This document shows positions 19,081 through 27,898 of a stretch of DNA of 38,523 nucleotides, piece after piece. Both the position numbers and the translations under genes were made by a program. How positions within the stretch are numbered: position 1 is the stretch's first letter; the number at the start of each line of letters is the position of its first letter. Under the pieces are notes generated by a model. The model saw nothing but the letters and a program-made list of their open reading frames with translations, was not told where the DNA came from and did not search any database. The stretch is from Thermodesulfovibrionia bacterium (GTDB lineage: Bacteria > Nitrospirota > Thermodesulfovibrionia > JACRGW01). The DNA is taken from contig CAKKSD010000052.1 in the NCBI GenBank assembly GCA_919902995.1, positions 1 through 38,523 of the forward strand, given 5' to 3'.

Positions 19081-19881
19081 TCATCTCTTATAGTTCCAAT
19101 CCGGATTTGAATATTTCTCGCGGGAAAGTTTAAAAGCCAATACTGTTTCATAATCGGTTAAAACATCAGGTTGTAAACTTATTCCAAGGGCATCTTCAAA
19201 ACCATCTTCCATAACTTTCTTGACCTTATTTATTTCGATCGCCCTGCCCAGTTCCTTGTTGATAGATGTCATCTTCTGGGCTGCCTCTACTATGAAGGAC
19301 TCCCTATCCGCCTGAGAAAGGATTGTGAAAAGACCTTCTATATCAAGATCGAGAAGGATCGAACCCTGCTGAAGTACCACCTTCTGCCACCTCCTCTGTG
19401 CACTCCCTATTATCTTTTTCCCTCCGACTGTTAACTCATAGATCGAAGGGGAGAAAAAACAGGCAGAAGACCTGATTCCCCTTTTTTCTCTTCCCGAAAC
19501 CATCCCAGCCATAAGTTCAAGTTTCTTTAACCCTATCAGAAGGCCTTGATGTATGATTTTGTAAGTGTCCATAACGCTCGTAGAAAAAACAGGATTATCT
19601 GTATTGAACATAACGCTATAGGTAAGTTCTCTATTATGCAGTATTGCCCTTCCCCCTGTTGGTCTGCGGACTATATCGTAATTTCTAATAAGACATTTTC
19701 TCTGATCTATCTCTTCGATTTTCTGGAAATAACCTATAGATACTGCAGGTGGCCTCCATTCATAAAATCTTATGGTTGGTTGTGATAGACCCTTTGCGAC
19801 AGATTCAGCAATAGCCTCATCTATCGCCATATTGAGAGAAGCCCTTTCAGGGCCACTATCTATAAGTCTCCATATTTGCAT
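19081..19881 (-). CDS. lipM: Octanoyltransferase LipM family
   Basis: Transfers octanoyl from octanoyl-ACP to a lipoyl domain, the first step of lipoate assembly. Belongs to the biotin/lipoate ligase fold: RRPTGGRAILH (72-82), ELTYSV, GGKKIIGSAQRR (153-164) and LQQGSILLDLD. Cys141 in SSACFFSPSIYEL matches the nucleophilic cysteine of LipM and separates it from LplA ligases, which have no catalytic Cys there. 266 residues. With LipA at 37502-38356 and the lipoylated E2 at 33809-34972 the window encodes a route from octanoyl-ACP to active enzyme. A lipoate ligase function is the alternative. Confidence 0.85.
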   Translation of the reverse strand: MQIWRLIDSGPERASLNMAIDEAIAESVAKGLSQPTIRFYEWRPPAVSIGYFQKIEEIDQRKCLIRNYDIVRRPTGGRAILHNRELTYSVMFNTDNPVFSTSVMDTYKIIHQGLLIGLKKLELMAGMVSGREKRGIRSSACFFSPSIYELTVGGKKIIGSAQRRWQKVVLQQGSILLDLDIEGLFTILSQADRESFIVEAAQKMTSINKELGRAIEINKVKKVMEDGFEDALGISLQPDVLTDYETVLAFKLSREKYSNPDWNYKR

Positions 19882-19977
19882 CTTACAGGTTAATGTACAT
19901 AAAGGGAAGTATCTTCATGATTGACAAACAGCAGGATTTAATAAGATATTAACTTATAATTTCGATGATGAGATATA

Positions 19978-22140
19978 CTACTTGCTTAAATCAACACCTT
20001 TTTGGACCTCTGAATCAAGAACCCTTCTCATGGTTGAAAGCAGATAGATGCTTTCAAAGGGTTTCCTTATAAAGGCATCTATATCCCTATCTTTCCTTCC
20101 TGTCTTTCCTGCATCATAACCAGAGATTCCTATAACCTTGACTTCTGGTTTAATCATCTTGAAATGTTTAATCAACTCCCTCCCGTTAACCAAAGGCATA
20201 ATTATATCTGTTATAACAAGGTCTATACTATCATGTATCTGCTTGAAGATATCGAGTGCATATATAGGGTTATCTGTGACTATAACACTGTATCCCTGTG
20301 CATCAAGAACCTCTTTTACAAAATTCAATACATCCGACTCGTCATCTATTACTAATATCTTCTCCTGCCCTGCCATAGAATAATCTGAAGTTTTTTCAAC
20401 CTTATGAAAGACACTATCAGATGCTGGAAGATATATCTCAAATGTTGTTCCCCTGCCTAGCTGACTTTCAACATTAATTACGCCTTTATGTTCCTTAACA
20501 ATCCCGTATACCATAGCCAGCCCTAATCCTGTCCCCTTTCCAGTCTCCTTAGTCGTAAAAAAAGGTTCGAACATCCTGTTCTTTACTTCATCAGTGATAC
20601 CTGTACCTGTGTCAGATACACTTAACACAGCATATTTCCCTGGATTAAGGAGTGGATGTACACGGGAAGCTTTACTCTGGAGATCCACTAAAAAGGTAGA
20701 GACCGTTATAGTACCACCATCGTGCATAGCATCAGCAGAATTTAAAATAAGGTTCATAACTACCTGCTCGATCTGGTTACTATCGCCATAAATTGCAGAA
20801 ATCTTCTCATCGAGTTCCATCTTTACACTTATCTTTCTATTGGCCATCATCTTTCCAACAAGCTCTATTGTGTCATTTATAACATTATTCAGGCTGATCG
20901 GTAGAATTTCTAAGCTACCCTTACGTGCAAAACTCAGGAGCTTTGAGACCATCTGACCTGCCTTTCGGGCTGAATTTTCAATGGTCTTAACCTTCTGCCT
21001 TGAAGAGGCATCCAGATCACTATATTCATGCAACAATTCTGCATGTCCGAGTATGGCTGTAAGTATATTATTAAAATCATGGGCTATACCTCCTGCCAGA
21101 ACTCCAATTGACTCCATCTTCTGAGATTGAAATAACTGTTCCTGTAACCTCTTTCTTTCTGTAACATCCCTGTTAAATGACTGGATATAAAGTTGTCCGC
21201 CAATATTGATTTCCTTTGAACTCACTTCGAGGAGAATCTTACTTCCGTCCTTTCTGTAATGCTCTGTCTCAAAGACAAAGGATTCTCCCTTTAAGATCCT
21301 ATCCATCCTCTCTTCCCCTTTACCATCCTGACTTTCAACTTCAAGAAGCCTGACAGGTGTCCCAATTAAAGCATCCTTCTCGAAACTATGAAGTTCACAG
21401 AATCTTTTATTCACATTAATTATAATTCCGTCTTTATCTAATACTACAACACCATCATTCGCATTATCAAAAAGCCCCCTGAATTTTTGCTCTGAACTGG
21501 ACAGTTCCTTTGTTCTTTCTTCGACTAATTGTTCGAGTTGTGTAGAATATACCTCAAGCTTACTTCTTTCCTGGTTTAATTCATACTGGAGGCTAAGTTC
21601 CTTAACCAAACCCTTATGGCTTAAATATCTCCATGCAAGAGAGACCATAGCGGTTGCTATCAAAAATGCATTATTACTTATAAATGTCTGCTTGTTTGTG
21701 ATGGTATCGAAGATCAGAATTGGGAACAGATAAAGGGAATATATAATAGATACCAGGAATACCGATAGTTTAAAAGAAGGTGAGATAAATCCAAGAAGAA
21801 AGATTATAGTAATCACCATACCTGCATAGTAGGTCGATTGATGACCTCCAAAAGATAATATCATGACTTCAATAGTTGCAGATATCAAAATGGTTGCTAT
21901 AATAAATAGTATATTTTGAGATAATCTTGTTTTAAGTTTTCTATTAATAAAAAACATGACTATCATTAAGAAGGCAACACTTATTCTATAAAGCAGAAAT
22001 TTTGTGAAATTCTCTGGTGTAACGAAATAATCCAAAACAACTAAAGCAGTAAATGTAACTGCCCCAGCAACAAGGCCAAAGGATCCCCAGAATCTCGTGA
22101 ATCTTAGAATCTCCAGGTCTATATATTTATCCTTTTCCAA
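19978..22140 (-). CDS. Six-TM hybrid histidine kinase (TM-PAS-HisKA-HATPase-REC)
   Basis: Membrane sensor kinase. Six hydrophobic helices (about 20-40, 48-65, 77-97, 104-120, 125-144, 157-172) with very short loops, so the ligand is probably hydrophobic or sensed within the membrane. Then coiled coil, PAS (about 215-330), HisKA with His354 in GGIAHDFNNILTAI, HATPase (about 450-575; NLILNSADAM, DTGTGI, GKGTGLGL) and a C-terminal receiver (about 592-712) with Asp645 in ITDIIMPLVNG. The start is a TTG 14 nt after the ACP stop, with AGAAG upstream; no other start precedes the first helix. Position at the end of the lipid gene run suggests that it may sense the product. No separate DNA-binding regulator follows. 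Confidence 0.92.
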   Translation of the reverse strand: MEKDKYIDLEILRFTRFWGSFGLVAGAVTFTALVVLDYFVTPENFTKFLLYRISVAFLMIVMFFINRKLKTRLSQNILFIIATILISATIEVMILSFGGHQSTYYAGMVITIIFLLGFISPSFKLSVFLVSIIYSLYLFPILIFDTITNKQTFISNNAFLIATAMVSLAWRYLSHKGLVKELSLQYELNQERSKLEVYSTQLEQLVEERTKELSSSEQKFRGLFDNANDGVVVLDKDGIIINVNKRFCELHSFEKDALIGTPVRLLEVESQDGKGEERMDRILKGESFVFETEHYRKDGSKILLEVSSKEINIGGQLYIQSFNRDVTERKRLQEQLFQSQKMESIGVLAGGIAHDFNNILTAILGHAELLHEYSDLDASSRQKVKTIENSARKAGQMVSKLLSFARKGSLEILPISLNNVINDTIELVGKMMANRKISVKMELDEKISAIYGDSNQIEQVVMNLILNSADAMHDGGTITVSTFLVDLQSKASRVHPLLNPGKYAVLSVSDTGTGITDEVKNRMFEPFFTTKETGKGTGLGLAMVYGIVKEHKGVINVESQLGRGTTFEIYLPASDSVFHKVEKTSDYSMAGQEKILVIDDESDVLNFVKEVLDAQGYSVIVTDNPIYALDIFKQIHDSIDLVITDIIMPLVNGRELIKHFKMIKPEVKVIGISGYDAGKTGRKDRDIDAFIRKPFESIYLLSTMRRVLDSEVQKGVDLSK

Positions 22141-22154
22141 CTTTTTCTTCTTCC

Positions 22155-22430
22155 CTATTCTATCTGTCTTTCTTCATTAACCTTTTGCTTTTTATTCATT
22201 AATTCTTTTGTTAGATCAACTATCTGTTTTACCGTAGCAAGCTGAGGTATATCCTCATCACGTATAGAGACCCTATATTTTTTTTCAGCCGCTACTACAA
22301 TTTCTATAGCCTTAATTGAATCAATCTCCAGATCCTTGACTAAATCTGAATCAAGGTTTATCTCTTTTTCATCCACTCCCGAGACATCCGCGATTATCGA
22401 TATTATTTCTTCTTCAACATTTTCGGTCAT
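22155..22430 (-). CDS. Acyl carrier protein, non-housekeeping type
   Basis: A 91-residue carrier protein. The phosphopantetheine attachment site is Ser38 in LEIDSIKAIEIV. That DSIKAIE form resembles carrier domains of secondary lipid/polyketide clusters more than housekeeping AcpP (DSLDTVELV). Acidic helix I (EEEIISIIADVSGV) and helix III (TVKQIVDLTKELM) are present, followed by a charged tail. It lies between the small gene pair and the membrane kinase, 14 nt from the kinase start. Likely carries the chain built by the two ketosynthases upstream. Confidence 0.9.
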   Translation of the reverse strand: MTENVEEEIISIIADVSGVDEKEINLDSDLVKDLEIDSIKAIEIVVAAEKKYRVSIRDEDIPQLATVKQIVDLTKELMNKKQKVNEERQIE

Positions 22431-22477
22431 ACTTCTTTATCATCCCCAGACATCATATTGTTAATTTTATTAATTAG

Positions 22478-22816
22478 TTACAGTAGCTCGTTTTCCTCTA
22501 AAAATTCCATTGACTCTTCTACAAATTCTTGTATTGATTTTTTGTTATCAACAAAAATATGCCTGTCAGGACTGTCAAAAGGATGGCAGTGGTATTTACC
22601 ACCTTCAGAATCATATCCACATAATCTTCTCTGCTTAAAGATAAGGGTAAGATTAAGCTTATCCTTTTCAACATTCCCATATATTTGGATAAAAAGTTCA
22701 TTATCTATGATTAATTTTAAACTAATGATATTATCTGTTCTGTCTATCTCGACAAGTTTTAGATTGTATTTTTCTGCAACCGCATTCGCTTCTTCAAGAA
22801 TTCTATTAATTTCCAC
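22478..22816 (-). CDS. Small protein resembling TumE-type toxin
   Basis: A 112-residue protein beginning at GTG 22816, which has AAGGA 8 nt upstream and overlaps the preceding stop by 11 nt; a TTG 27 nt earlier is less likely. Opening helix EINRILEEANAVAEKY, then beta-rich segment LKLIIDNELFIQIYGN, LIFKQRRLCGYDSEGGKYHC, HPFDSPDRH and an acidic C-terminal helix. The pattern IQIY, then RxxGxDxxGGKxHxHPF, then H is what I recall of TumE-like toxin proteins of two-gene modules; the His-rich core could be catalytic. The family call is from memory and not secure. Confidence 0.65.
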   Translation of the reverse strand: MEINRILEEANAVAEKYNLKLVEIDRTDNIISLKLIIDNELFIQIYGNVEKDKLNLTLIFKQRRLCGYDSEGGKYHCHPFDSPDRHIFVDNKKSIQEFVEESMEFLEENELL

Positions 22817-23087
22817 CCGAGAGTTCCTTAAGTTTTCTCTCAACCGTATTTATACCATCGATAGCAAGTTCCCATTCCTGGGCATCGGATTCGACCTTAA
22901 AAGCATAGTTCTGCTTTTCTACAATATTCGACTTCTGGAAGTTCTCAAAGTCCATACCATACTCTTTTCTATAAAAATCATCCGTCATCCTGTAGCGGGT
23001 AAGTCTTCTTAGATAGTCTCTTCGAAGGACTTCTTTAAGCTCATCTTCTGTCATCTCATTAATTTGCTTCTTAAGAACTGTCTGCAT
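22806..23087 (-). CDS. Small helical protein, putative antitoxin partner
   Basis: A 93-residue, mostly helical, charged protein: KKQINEMTEDELKEVLRRDY, LRRLTRYRMTDDFY, KEYGMDFENF and ESDAQEWELAIDGI. No DNA-binding motif is certain. AGGAGGTG lies before the ATG, an excellent ribosome-binding site and stronger than those of the surrounding genes. It overlaps the following gene by 11 nt, the usual order for an antitoxin then toxin. A 75-bp gap separates it from the ketosynthase gene, so the pair may have its own promoter. Confidence 0.7.
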   Translation of the reverse strand: MQTVLKKQINEMTEDELKEVLRRDYLRRLTRYRMTDDFYRKEYGMDFENFQKSNIVEKQNYAFKVESDAQEWELAIDGINTVERKLKELSGGN

Positions 23088-23162
23088 AGTAATAACACCT
23101 CCTATGAACTACAATTGTTATACAAGAATCAGTCGCTCTTATTTGTTATTTTATTACAATAT

Positions 23163-24386
23163 TTAGTCAATAGCAAATTTCTTTAATACCAGAGATGCAT
23201 TATTGCCTCCGAAAGCATAGGAATTATTTAAGGCTATATTAACCTTTTGTCTCCTTGCCTCATTTGGCACACAGTCAATATCACATTCAGGATCAGGTGT
23301 TTCGTAATTAATGGTTGGCGGGATTATATCATTTTTTACAGCAAGGGCACATGTGATAGCCTCAAGTGCCGAGGCTGCACCCATTGTATGACCGAGCATG
23401 GATTTAATAGAGCTTACAGGTATATTCTTATAAAGAGAATCAAAAACCCCTTTAATAGCTGCACACTCATTTCTGTCATTAGCCAGAGTTCCTGTACCAT
23501 GAGCGCTTATATAATCCACATCCTCTTTTCCAATACCAGCCTCATGCATCGCCTTTATCATACATTCAGAGATACCATCGACTGATGGCTGGGTCATATG
23601 CTGTGCGTCACAGCTAAGCCCATAGCCTAATATCTCGGCGTATATTGGCACCTTTCTCTTTAAGGCATTTTCTAATGACTCTAAAATCAGTATCCCTGCT
23701 CCCTCAGCCACCATCATGCCTTTTCTATTTTTATCAAAGGGCTGACACCTTTCAGGAGCTACTGCAGAGAATTGATTAAAGCCGGTAAAAGCTACTTTTG
23801 AGAGGGGGTCTATTCCACCTGCAAGAACAATTTCAACTTTGCCAAACCTGATTAAATCAAACCCATATCCTATTGCATAGTTACCTGCTGAACAGGCTGT
23901 GGAAAACATAAAGTTAGGGCCAAGTAGATTAAATTCAGATCCAACAACTGAGGGTGATGAATGTGTTGGGACCTGGCATAGTAATTCATCACCAAAATCA
24001 GTTTTACCATGCAAAACCATAAGCTCATTAATTATTTCCGATGTCTGCACTGATCCCATAGTAGTTCCGAGAATAGCACCAATCCTCATTCTAGAAGTAT
24101 CTTTTGATAAACTTGCATCCTCGATTGCAAGCCTCGATGCCGCCAATGCGAGTTGTGATGCGCGGCTAAGGTATTTTAAATTCCCCTTTGGTATAAAGTC
24201 TTCAGGGTTGAAGTTCTTAATTTCTCCTCCATTATGAGTAAAGTGGTTTGAAGTATCAAAGGACGTTACAGGACTTATGCCTGACTTACCTTTGATGAGA
24301 TTATCCCAGAATTCCCTCCAGCCAATGCCTATGGAAGATATTACACCCAGACCTGTTATAACAACCCTTTTACCATCTTTATCCAT
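23163..24386 (-). CDS. 3-oxoacyl-ACP synthase, catalytically intact (KS-alpha)
   Basis: FabF-like condensing enzyme of 407 residues. The Cys-His-His triad is complete: Cys165 (FSTACSAGNY), His296 (SAHGTGT) and His333 (SMLGHTMGA). It also keeps GTTMGS, MVAEGAG and the C-terminal NNSYAFGGNNASLVL. ATG at 24386 (MDKDGKRVVITGLG) overlaps the upstream ketosynthase by 8 nt, so it is translationally coupled; an in-frame codon 33 nt earlier would only add residues outside the fold. Paired with a degenerate ketosynthase, it resembles KS/CLF pairs of type II polyketide and aryl-polyene pathways. It elongates an acyl-ACP with malonyl-ACP. Confidence 0.93.
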   Translation of the reverse strand: MDKDGKRVVITGLGVISSIGIGWREFWDNLIKGKSGISPVTSFDTSNHFTHNGGEIKNFNPEDFIPKGNLKYLSRASQLALAASRLAIEDASLSKDTSRMRIGAILGTTMGSVQTSEIINELMVLHGKTDFGDELLCQVPTHSSPSVVGSEFNLLGPNFMFSTACSAGNYAIGYGFDLIRFGKVEIVLAGGIDPLSKVAFTGFNQFSAVAPERCQPFDKNRKGMMVAEGAGILILESLENALKRKVPIYAEILGYGLSCDAQHMTQPSVDGISECMIKAMHEAGIGKEDVDYISAHGTGTLANDRNECAAIKGVFDSLYKNIPVSSIKSMLGHTMGAASALEAITCALAVKNDIIPPTINYETPDPECDIDCVPNEARRQKVNIALNNSYAFGGNNASLVLKKFAID

Positions 24387-25608
24387 ATTTCCCCACCACA
24401 ACCGCCGTATTCTGTCCATAAGGATCGGCTGAGGTTACAAGGACTGTATTTATATCTCTCTGCCGCGGTTCATTAGGAACATAATCAAGGTCGCAGAGGT
24501 TATCTCTTTCCTTATAGTTTATTGTTGGTGGTATAAATCCTCTCTGTATCGCTCCAATTGCTGCTGTAAGTGCCAAAGCCCCTGAGGCAGAGAAAGACTC
24601 CCCAATCATAGATTTTATAGAACTGACCGGAATTTTATTGGCATATTCTCCAAAGACACCCTTTATAACCTCTGTTTCCATCCTGTCGAGTTCCTTTGTT
24701 GAGTTAGCGCAGGAGCATACATAATCTATACCCTCAGGCATCAGAGAGGCCTCTTTGAGGGCAATACTTATGGCATTCTTCAATCCAATTCCTTCATACC
24801 TGTTTTTTTTATAGCCTGTTAGGTTAAAGGAATTGCCATAGCCCATTACCTTCGCAAGGATATCAGCACCTCTATTCAATGCATGTTCTTCATCTTCTAT
24901 AATCAGAATAACCGCACCTTCAGAAAGAATTATTCCGTTTCTCCTCATATCAAAGGGGCAGCAGATAGGGTCTGAGCCATCATTACCTGATAGATATCCG
25001 AGTTTATAGAATCCCAAAAATGTCTCCTCACACAGTTCTTCAACACCACCAGCGAGAATGATATCCGCCCTTTTTAGTTTTATAAAATCTGAGGCATAAT
25101 AGACAGCATCAAGGCCTGAACAGAACCCTGTGGAAATTGTTGTATTGAAACCCTTTATCTTAAAGCGAATGGAGATCTGGCTGGCAGGAGAATTTATTAC
25201 GGTATTTGGAAAATGTGAGGGATTTACAAAGCGCGGTCCTTCGAGAAGGCCTTCACGGTCAAACTGGAAGATACTGTGAAGACTCCCGAATGTTGTACCG
25301 ATAGAAACTCCTGTATAATGAGTGTTTTCTTCTGTAATCTCAAGCCTGCTACCATCAATTGCAAGTTTTGAAGCTGAATTTATCAGCCTTGTGCTGCGAT
25401 CAAGATCCCGAATCCCCTTTTTACCAAGAAATTCTACAGGGTCAAATTCTATCTCACCTGCGATATGGACATTAAAATTGGATGTATCAAAAAGACTTAT
25501 ATTTTTAAAGCCTGCCCTACCCTTTTTCAGACCTTCCCAGAAGGCCTCCTTTCCGATTCCTATAGGTGATAGAACGCCTATACCTGTTATAACAACAGAT
25601 CTATCCAT
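24379..25608 (-). CDS. Degenerate ketosynthase, chain-length-factor-like (KS-beta)
   Basis: FabF fold (ITGIGVLSPIGIGKEAFW; GTTFGS; C-terminal ADPYGQNTAVVV) of 409 residues. Alignment with the neighbouring ketosynthase shows the active-site Cys kept (Cys163, STGFCSGLD) but both histidines lost: HGTGT reads CANST (Cys300 in place of His) and GHTMGA reads GESFSA (Glu337 in place of His). It should not decarboxylate malonyl groups normally, so it is probably the non-catalytic partner of a heterodimer. Classic chain length factors instead lose the Cys, so this is a different pattern. It begins 6 nt after fabG. Confidence 0.9.
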   Translation of the reverse strand: MDRSVVITGIGVLSPIGIGKEAFWEGLKKGRAGFKNISLFDTSNFNVHIAGEIEFDPVEFLGKKGIRDLDRSTRLINSASKLAIDGSRLEITEENTHYTGVSIGTTFGSLHSIFQFDREGLLEGPRFVNPSHFPNTVINSPASQISIRFKIKGFNTTISTGFCSGLDAVYYASDFIKLKRADIILAGGVEELCEETFLGFYKLGYLSGNDGSDPICCPFDMRRNGIILSEGAVILIIEDEEHALNRGADILAKVMGYGNSFNLTGYKKNRYEGIGLKNAISIALKEASLMPEGIDYVCSCANSTKELDRMETEVIKGVFGEYANKIPVSSIKSMIGESFSASGALALTAAIGAIQRGFIPPTINYKERDNLCDLDYVPNEPRQRDINTVLVTSADPYGQNTAVVVGKYG

Positions 25609-25614
25609 ACCCCG

Positions 25615-26364
25615 CTACATTCCAAGACCACCGTCAATCTGTATCACCTGCCCTGTTATATATTGCGACCTATCGCTAACCAGAAATATTACTACCCTTG
25701 CAACCTCCTCGGGTGTTCCGAACCTTTTTACCGGTATAAGATCAATAACTTTTTCCTTGTATATTTCTCCGAGCTCACCTGTCATATCAGTCTCTATGAA
25801 GCCTGGTGCTACCGCATTAACCCTGATATTATAAGGTGCTACCTCTTTAGCCAGCGATTTAGTAAAACCGATAACACCTGCCTTTGCTGCCGCATAATTT
25901 ACCTGTCCTGAAAGTGGATGTATTCCACCAACAGATGAGATGTTTACAATATTTCCATTTTTCTGCTTGAGAAATGTAACAATACATGCGCGGGTTATGT
26001 TAAAAACACCGGTGAGATCCGTATCTACAACTTCTGTCCAGTCATCCCTGCTCATCATCATAAGAGATCTGTCTCGTGTTATCCCTGCATTGTTTACAAG
26101 TATATCAATCCTTCCAAATTCCTCTTTGACCTTTTCGACCAGAGACCTTGAACCATCAAAATCACGAACATCCATTTGCACAGGAATAGATTTTCTTCCA
26201 ATTCTTCTAACTTCCTCAACAAGGGAATCTGCGAGAGATGTGTTTTTTACGTAGGTAAATGCTGTATCAACCCCTTCTTTAGAAAGGGAAAGAACTATAG
26301 AGCGACCTATACCCCTTGTTCCTCCTGTTACAATAGCTACTTTATCAAGTAAATGTCCCTTCAT
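25615..26364 (-). CDS. fabG: 3-oxoacyl-ACP reductase (FabG-like SDR)
   Basis: NADPH-dependent reductase that turns 3-oxoacyl-ACP into 3-hydroxyacyl-ACP. Short-chain dehydrogenase motifs: GGTRGIG (14-20), LVNNAGITRDRSL (89-101), Ser143, Tyr157 and Lys161 (NYAAAKAGVIGFTKS), PGFIETDM, and the C-terminal YITGQVIQIDGGLGM. 249 residues, standard. It lies between the PilZ-methyltransferase and the ketosynthase pair; no dehydratase or enoyl reductase is nearby, so the local set should yield a 3-hydroxyacyl chain. The ribosome-binding site is weak, suggesting translation from the upstream gene's message. Confidence 0.93.
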   Translation of the reverse strand: MKGHLLDKVAIVTGGTRGIGRSIVLSLSKEGVDTAFTYVKNTSLADSLVEEVRRIGRKSIPVQMDVRDFDGSRSLVEKVKEEFGRIDILVNNAGITRDRSLMMMSRDDWTEVVDTDLTGVFNITRACIVTFLKQKNGNIVNISSVGGIHPLSGQVNYAAAKAGVIGFTKSLAKEVAPYNIRVNAVAPGFIETDMTGELGEIYKEKVIDLIPVKRFGTPEEVARVVIFLVSDRSQYITGQVIQIDGGLGM

Positions 26365-26417
26365 TTATTTTCATATCTAAAGATAGGATTAGGAGTATCT
26401 GTTTTTTATATATCATG

Positions 26418-27722
26418 TCATTTGGTAGCTACATAGAAGATAATTACGCCAGTCTCATCTCTGCTAATTGATAACTTGTTATCAGGGATACCGGCGTGAT
26501 AAAAGAGGCTGTCGAAATCATCTTTTGTACGTTGCAGGAAGCCATCCCAGTCAACAAACCAGTGGTATTCCTGAGCCCTGTAATGGCCTGAATCCTTAAA
26601 GGCACCTATAAGCCTCCCTCCTGGGTTAAGAAGGCCATAAAGGGCGTTAAGCATCTTCGTAAGGAAACCACTGGGAAGGTAATCGAAGTATCCTACGCTG
26701 TAGATGATGTCCTGCATTCCGAACTCCATTTTATTTAACTCATAATCAAACATCCTGAGGGCATTGTATTTGTAGAACTCTATCTGAGAAAGTATATCGG
26801 TATAGGAAAGACGGTTTTGTGCGAAAGCAATTGCATCGTTATCATTGTCAACACAGACAATTTTGGCTTTTGACTCACTAATCTCTGTGGTCAATCCCAT
26901 CAGTTCCCTGCATGAACCACAGGCAATATTAAGTACAGACTGTTCTTCTCTCTGCGATATTTCATCTCTCAATATCTCTTCAATCCTCTTTATCCTGTTT
27001 CTTACACCTTTGGCAAGTGGTGCATTGAGGAAACTCCTATCCATATAATATCCTATACCTTCAGAAAGGGGTATATTTCTGTAGATTCCTTCTAAGGTCT
27101 TATAATCCCCCTGATAACCCTGGGGCCATGTCCTTGTACGATTCAAAAAATAGCTTTTAGACAACATATAATCCGTTTTTTCCCTGAATTTTATCTGAGC
27201 ATTCTTAATCATCGCTCTATCGTAATTAACCCCTTGTTCATATTTCTCACAGACAGAAACCATATTATTCATGGATCGAGTAATTTCCTTCATGATTTCT
27301 TCATTGTTTTCCATTCCATTGCATCTTTTTTCAATATCCTCTAATTGACTATTAAATCTCTCGATAGACCCATTCAGAAGTTTTGTATATTCTTCCTTCT
27401 TTTCAACACTGAGAGATTTACTATATATTACTGTATCTAACCAGATACCTGCCCTATAGGTATTATCAAGCTTTACACACCACTTAACAATTCCAGTCTT
27501 TTCTATTCCATTCTCGAACCAGAGGGTGTGTCCTGGTGCAAGAGGATAGTCCGTCTGGATGCCTATTCCTACATCGCTAATATCGATAGCATTCCCTCTT
27601 AGATTTAGCTTTTTTTGTTCATTCCTATCGAGAACATCCATAGAATATTCTATACTTTTTCCATAAGGTCTTCTTTCGTATCTTCTCATCTCACCTTTTA
27701 TGTATGTTGACAAATTGTCCAC
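26418..27722 (-). CDS. PilZ domain fused to PhcB-like SAM-dependent methyltransferase
   Basis: N-terminal PilZ domain (about 10-100) with both c-di-GMP signatures intact: RRYERR (13-18) and DISDVG (47-52). A coiled region (105-180) leads to WPQGYQGDYKTLEGIYR and a class I methyltransferase (about 190-434) with motif I NIACGSCREL (265-274), acidic VDNDNDAI, DIIYSVGYFDYLPSG and LLNPGGRLIGAF. From memory the C-terminal part belongs with PhcB, the Ralstonia enzyme linked to 3-hydroxypalmitate methyl ester signal synthesis. GGGAGG lies 7 nt before the ATG and a promoter is upstream; it heads the lipid gene run. Expected role: c-di-GMP-controlled methylation of an acyl product. The substrate is inferred. 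Confidence 0.82.
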   Translation of the reverse strand: MDNLSTYIKGEMRRYERRPYGKSIEYSMDVLDRNEQKKLNLRGNAIDISDVGIGIQTDYPLAPGHTLWFENGIEKTGIVKWCVKLDNTYRAGIWLDTVIYSKSLSVEKKEEYTKLLNGSIERFNSQLEDIEKRCNGMENNEEIMKEITRSMNNMVSVCEKYEQGVNYDRAMIKNAQIKFREKTDYMLSKSYFLNRTRTWPQGYQGDYKTLEGIYRNIPLSEGIGYYMDRSFLNAPLAKGVRNRIKRIEEILRDEISQREEQSVLNIACGSCRELMGLTTEISESKAKIVCVDNDNDAIAFAQNRLSYTDILSQIEFYKYNALRMFDYELNKMEFGMQDIIYSVGYFDYLPSGFLTKMLNALYGLLNPGGRLIGAFKDSGHYRAQEYHWFVDWDGFLQRTKDDFDSLFYHAGIPDNKLSISRDETGVIIFYVATK

Positions 27723-27755
27723 TTATTCCTCCCCTTTATCAGAGTTGACTTAATA

Positions 27756-27785
27756 ATTATTTACACGAAACTTATATTTTGTCAA
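27756..27785 (-). promoter_or_regulatory. Promoter of the PilZ-methyltransferase/lipid gene run
   Basis: On the minus strand TTGACA (27785-27780), 18-nt spacer, AATAAT (27761-27756). The predicted start is about 30 nt before the ATG at 27722. The -35 and early spacer (TTGACAAAA) resemble the metK promoter (TTGACAAAG). Confidence 0.6.
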
Positions 27786-27898
27786 GTAAAAAATGAGATA
27801 TATTTATTTTAGCTTTCAGCAAGTTATCTATCTAAACTCAAAAAATACTTTAAAATACATAGTTAAGCTGGCTTTAATACAAGGTTATTACTATACTG

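Noticed and set aside
22458-23012. Open frame of 184 codons on the plus strand across the toxin-like pair
   Set aside because: Ser/Leu/Phe-rich shadow composition; the minus-strand pair has strong ribosome-binding sites and overlapping starts.
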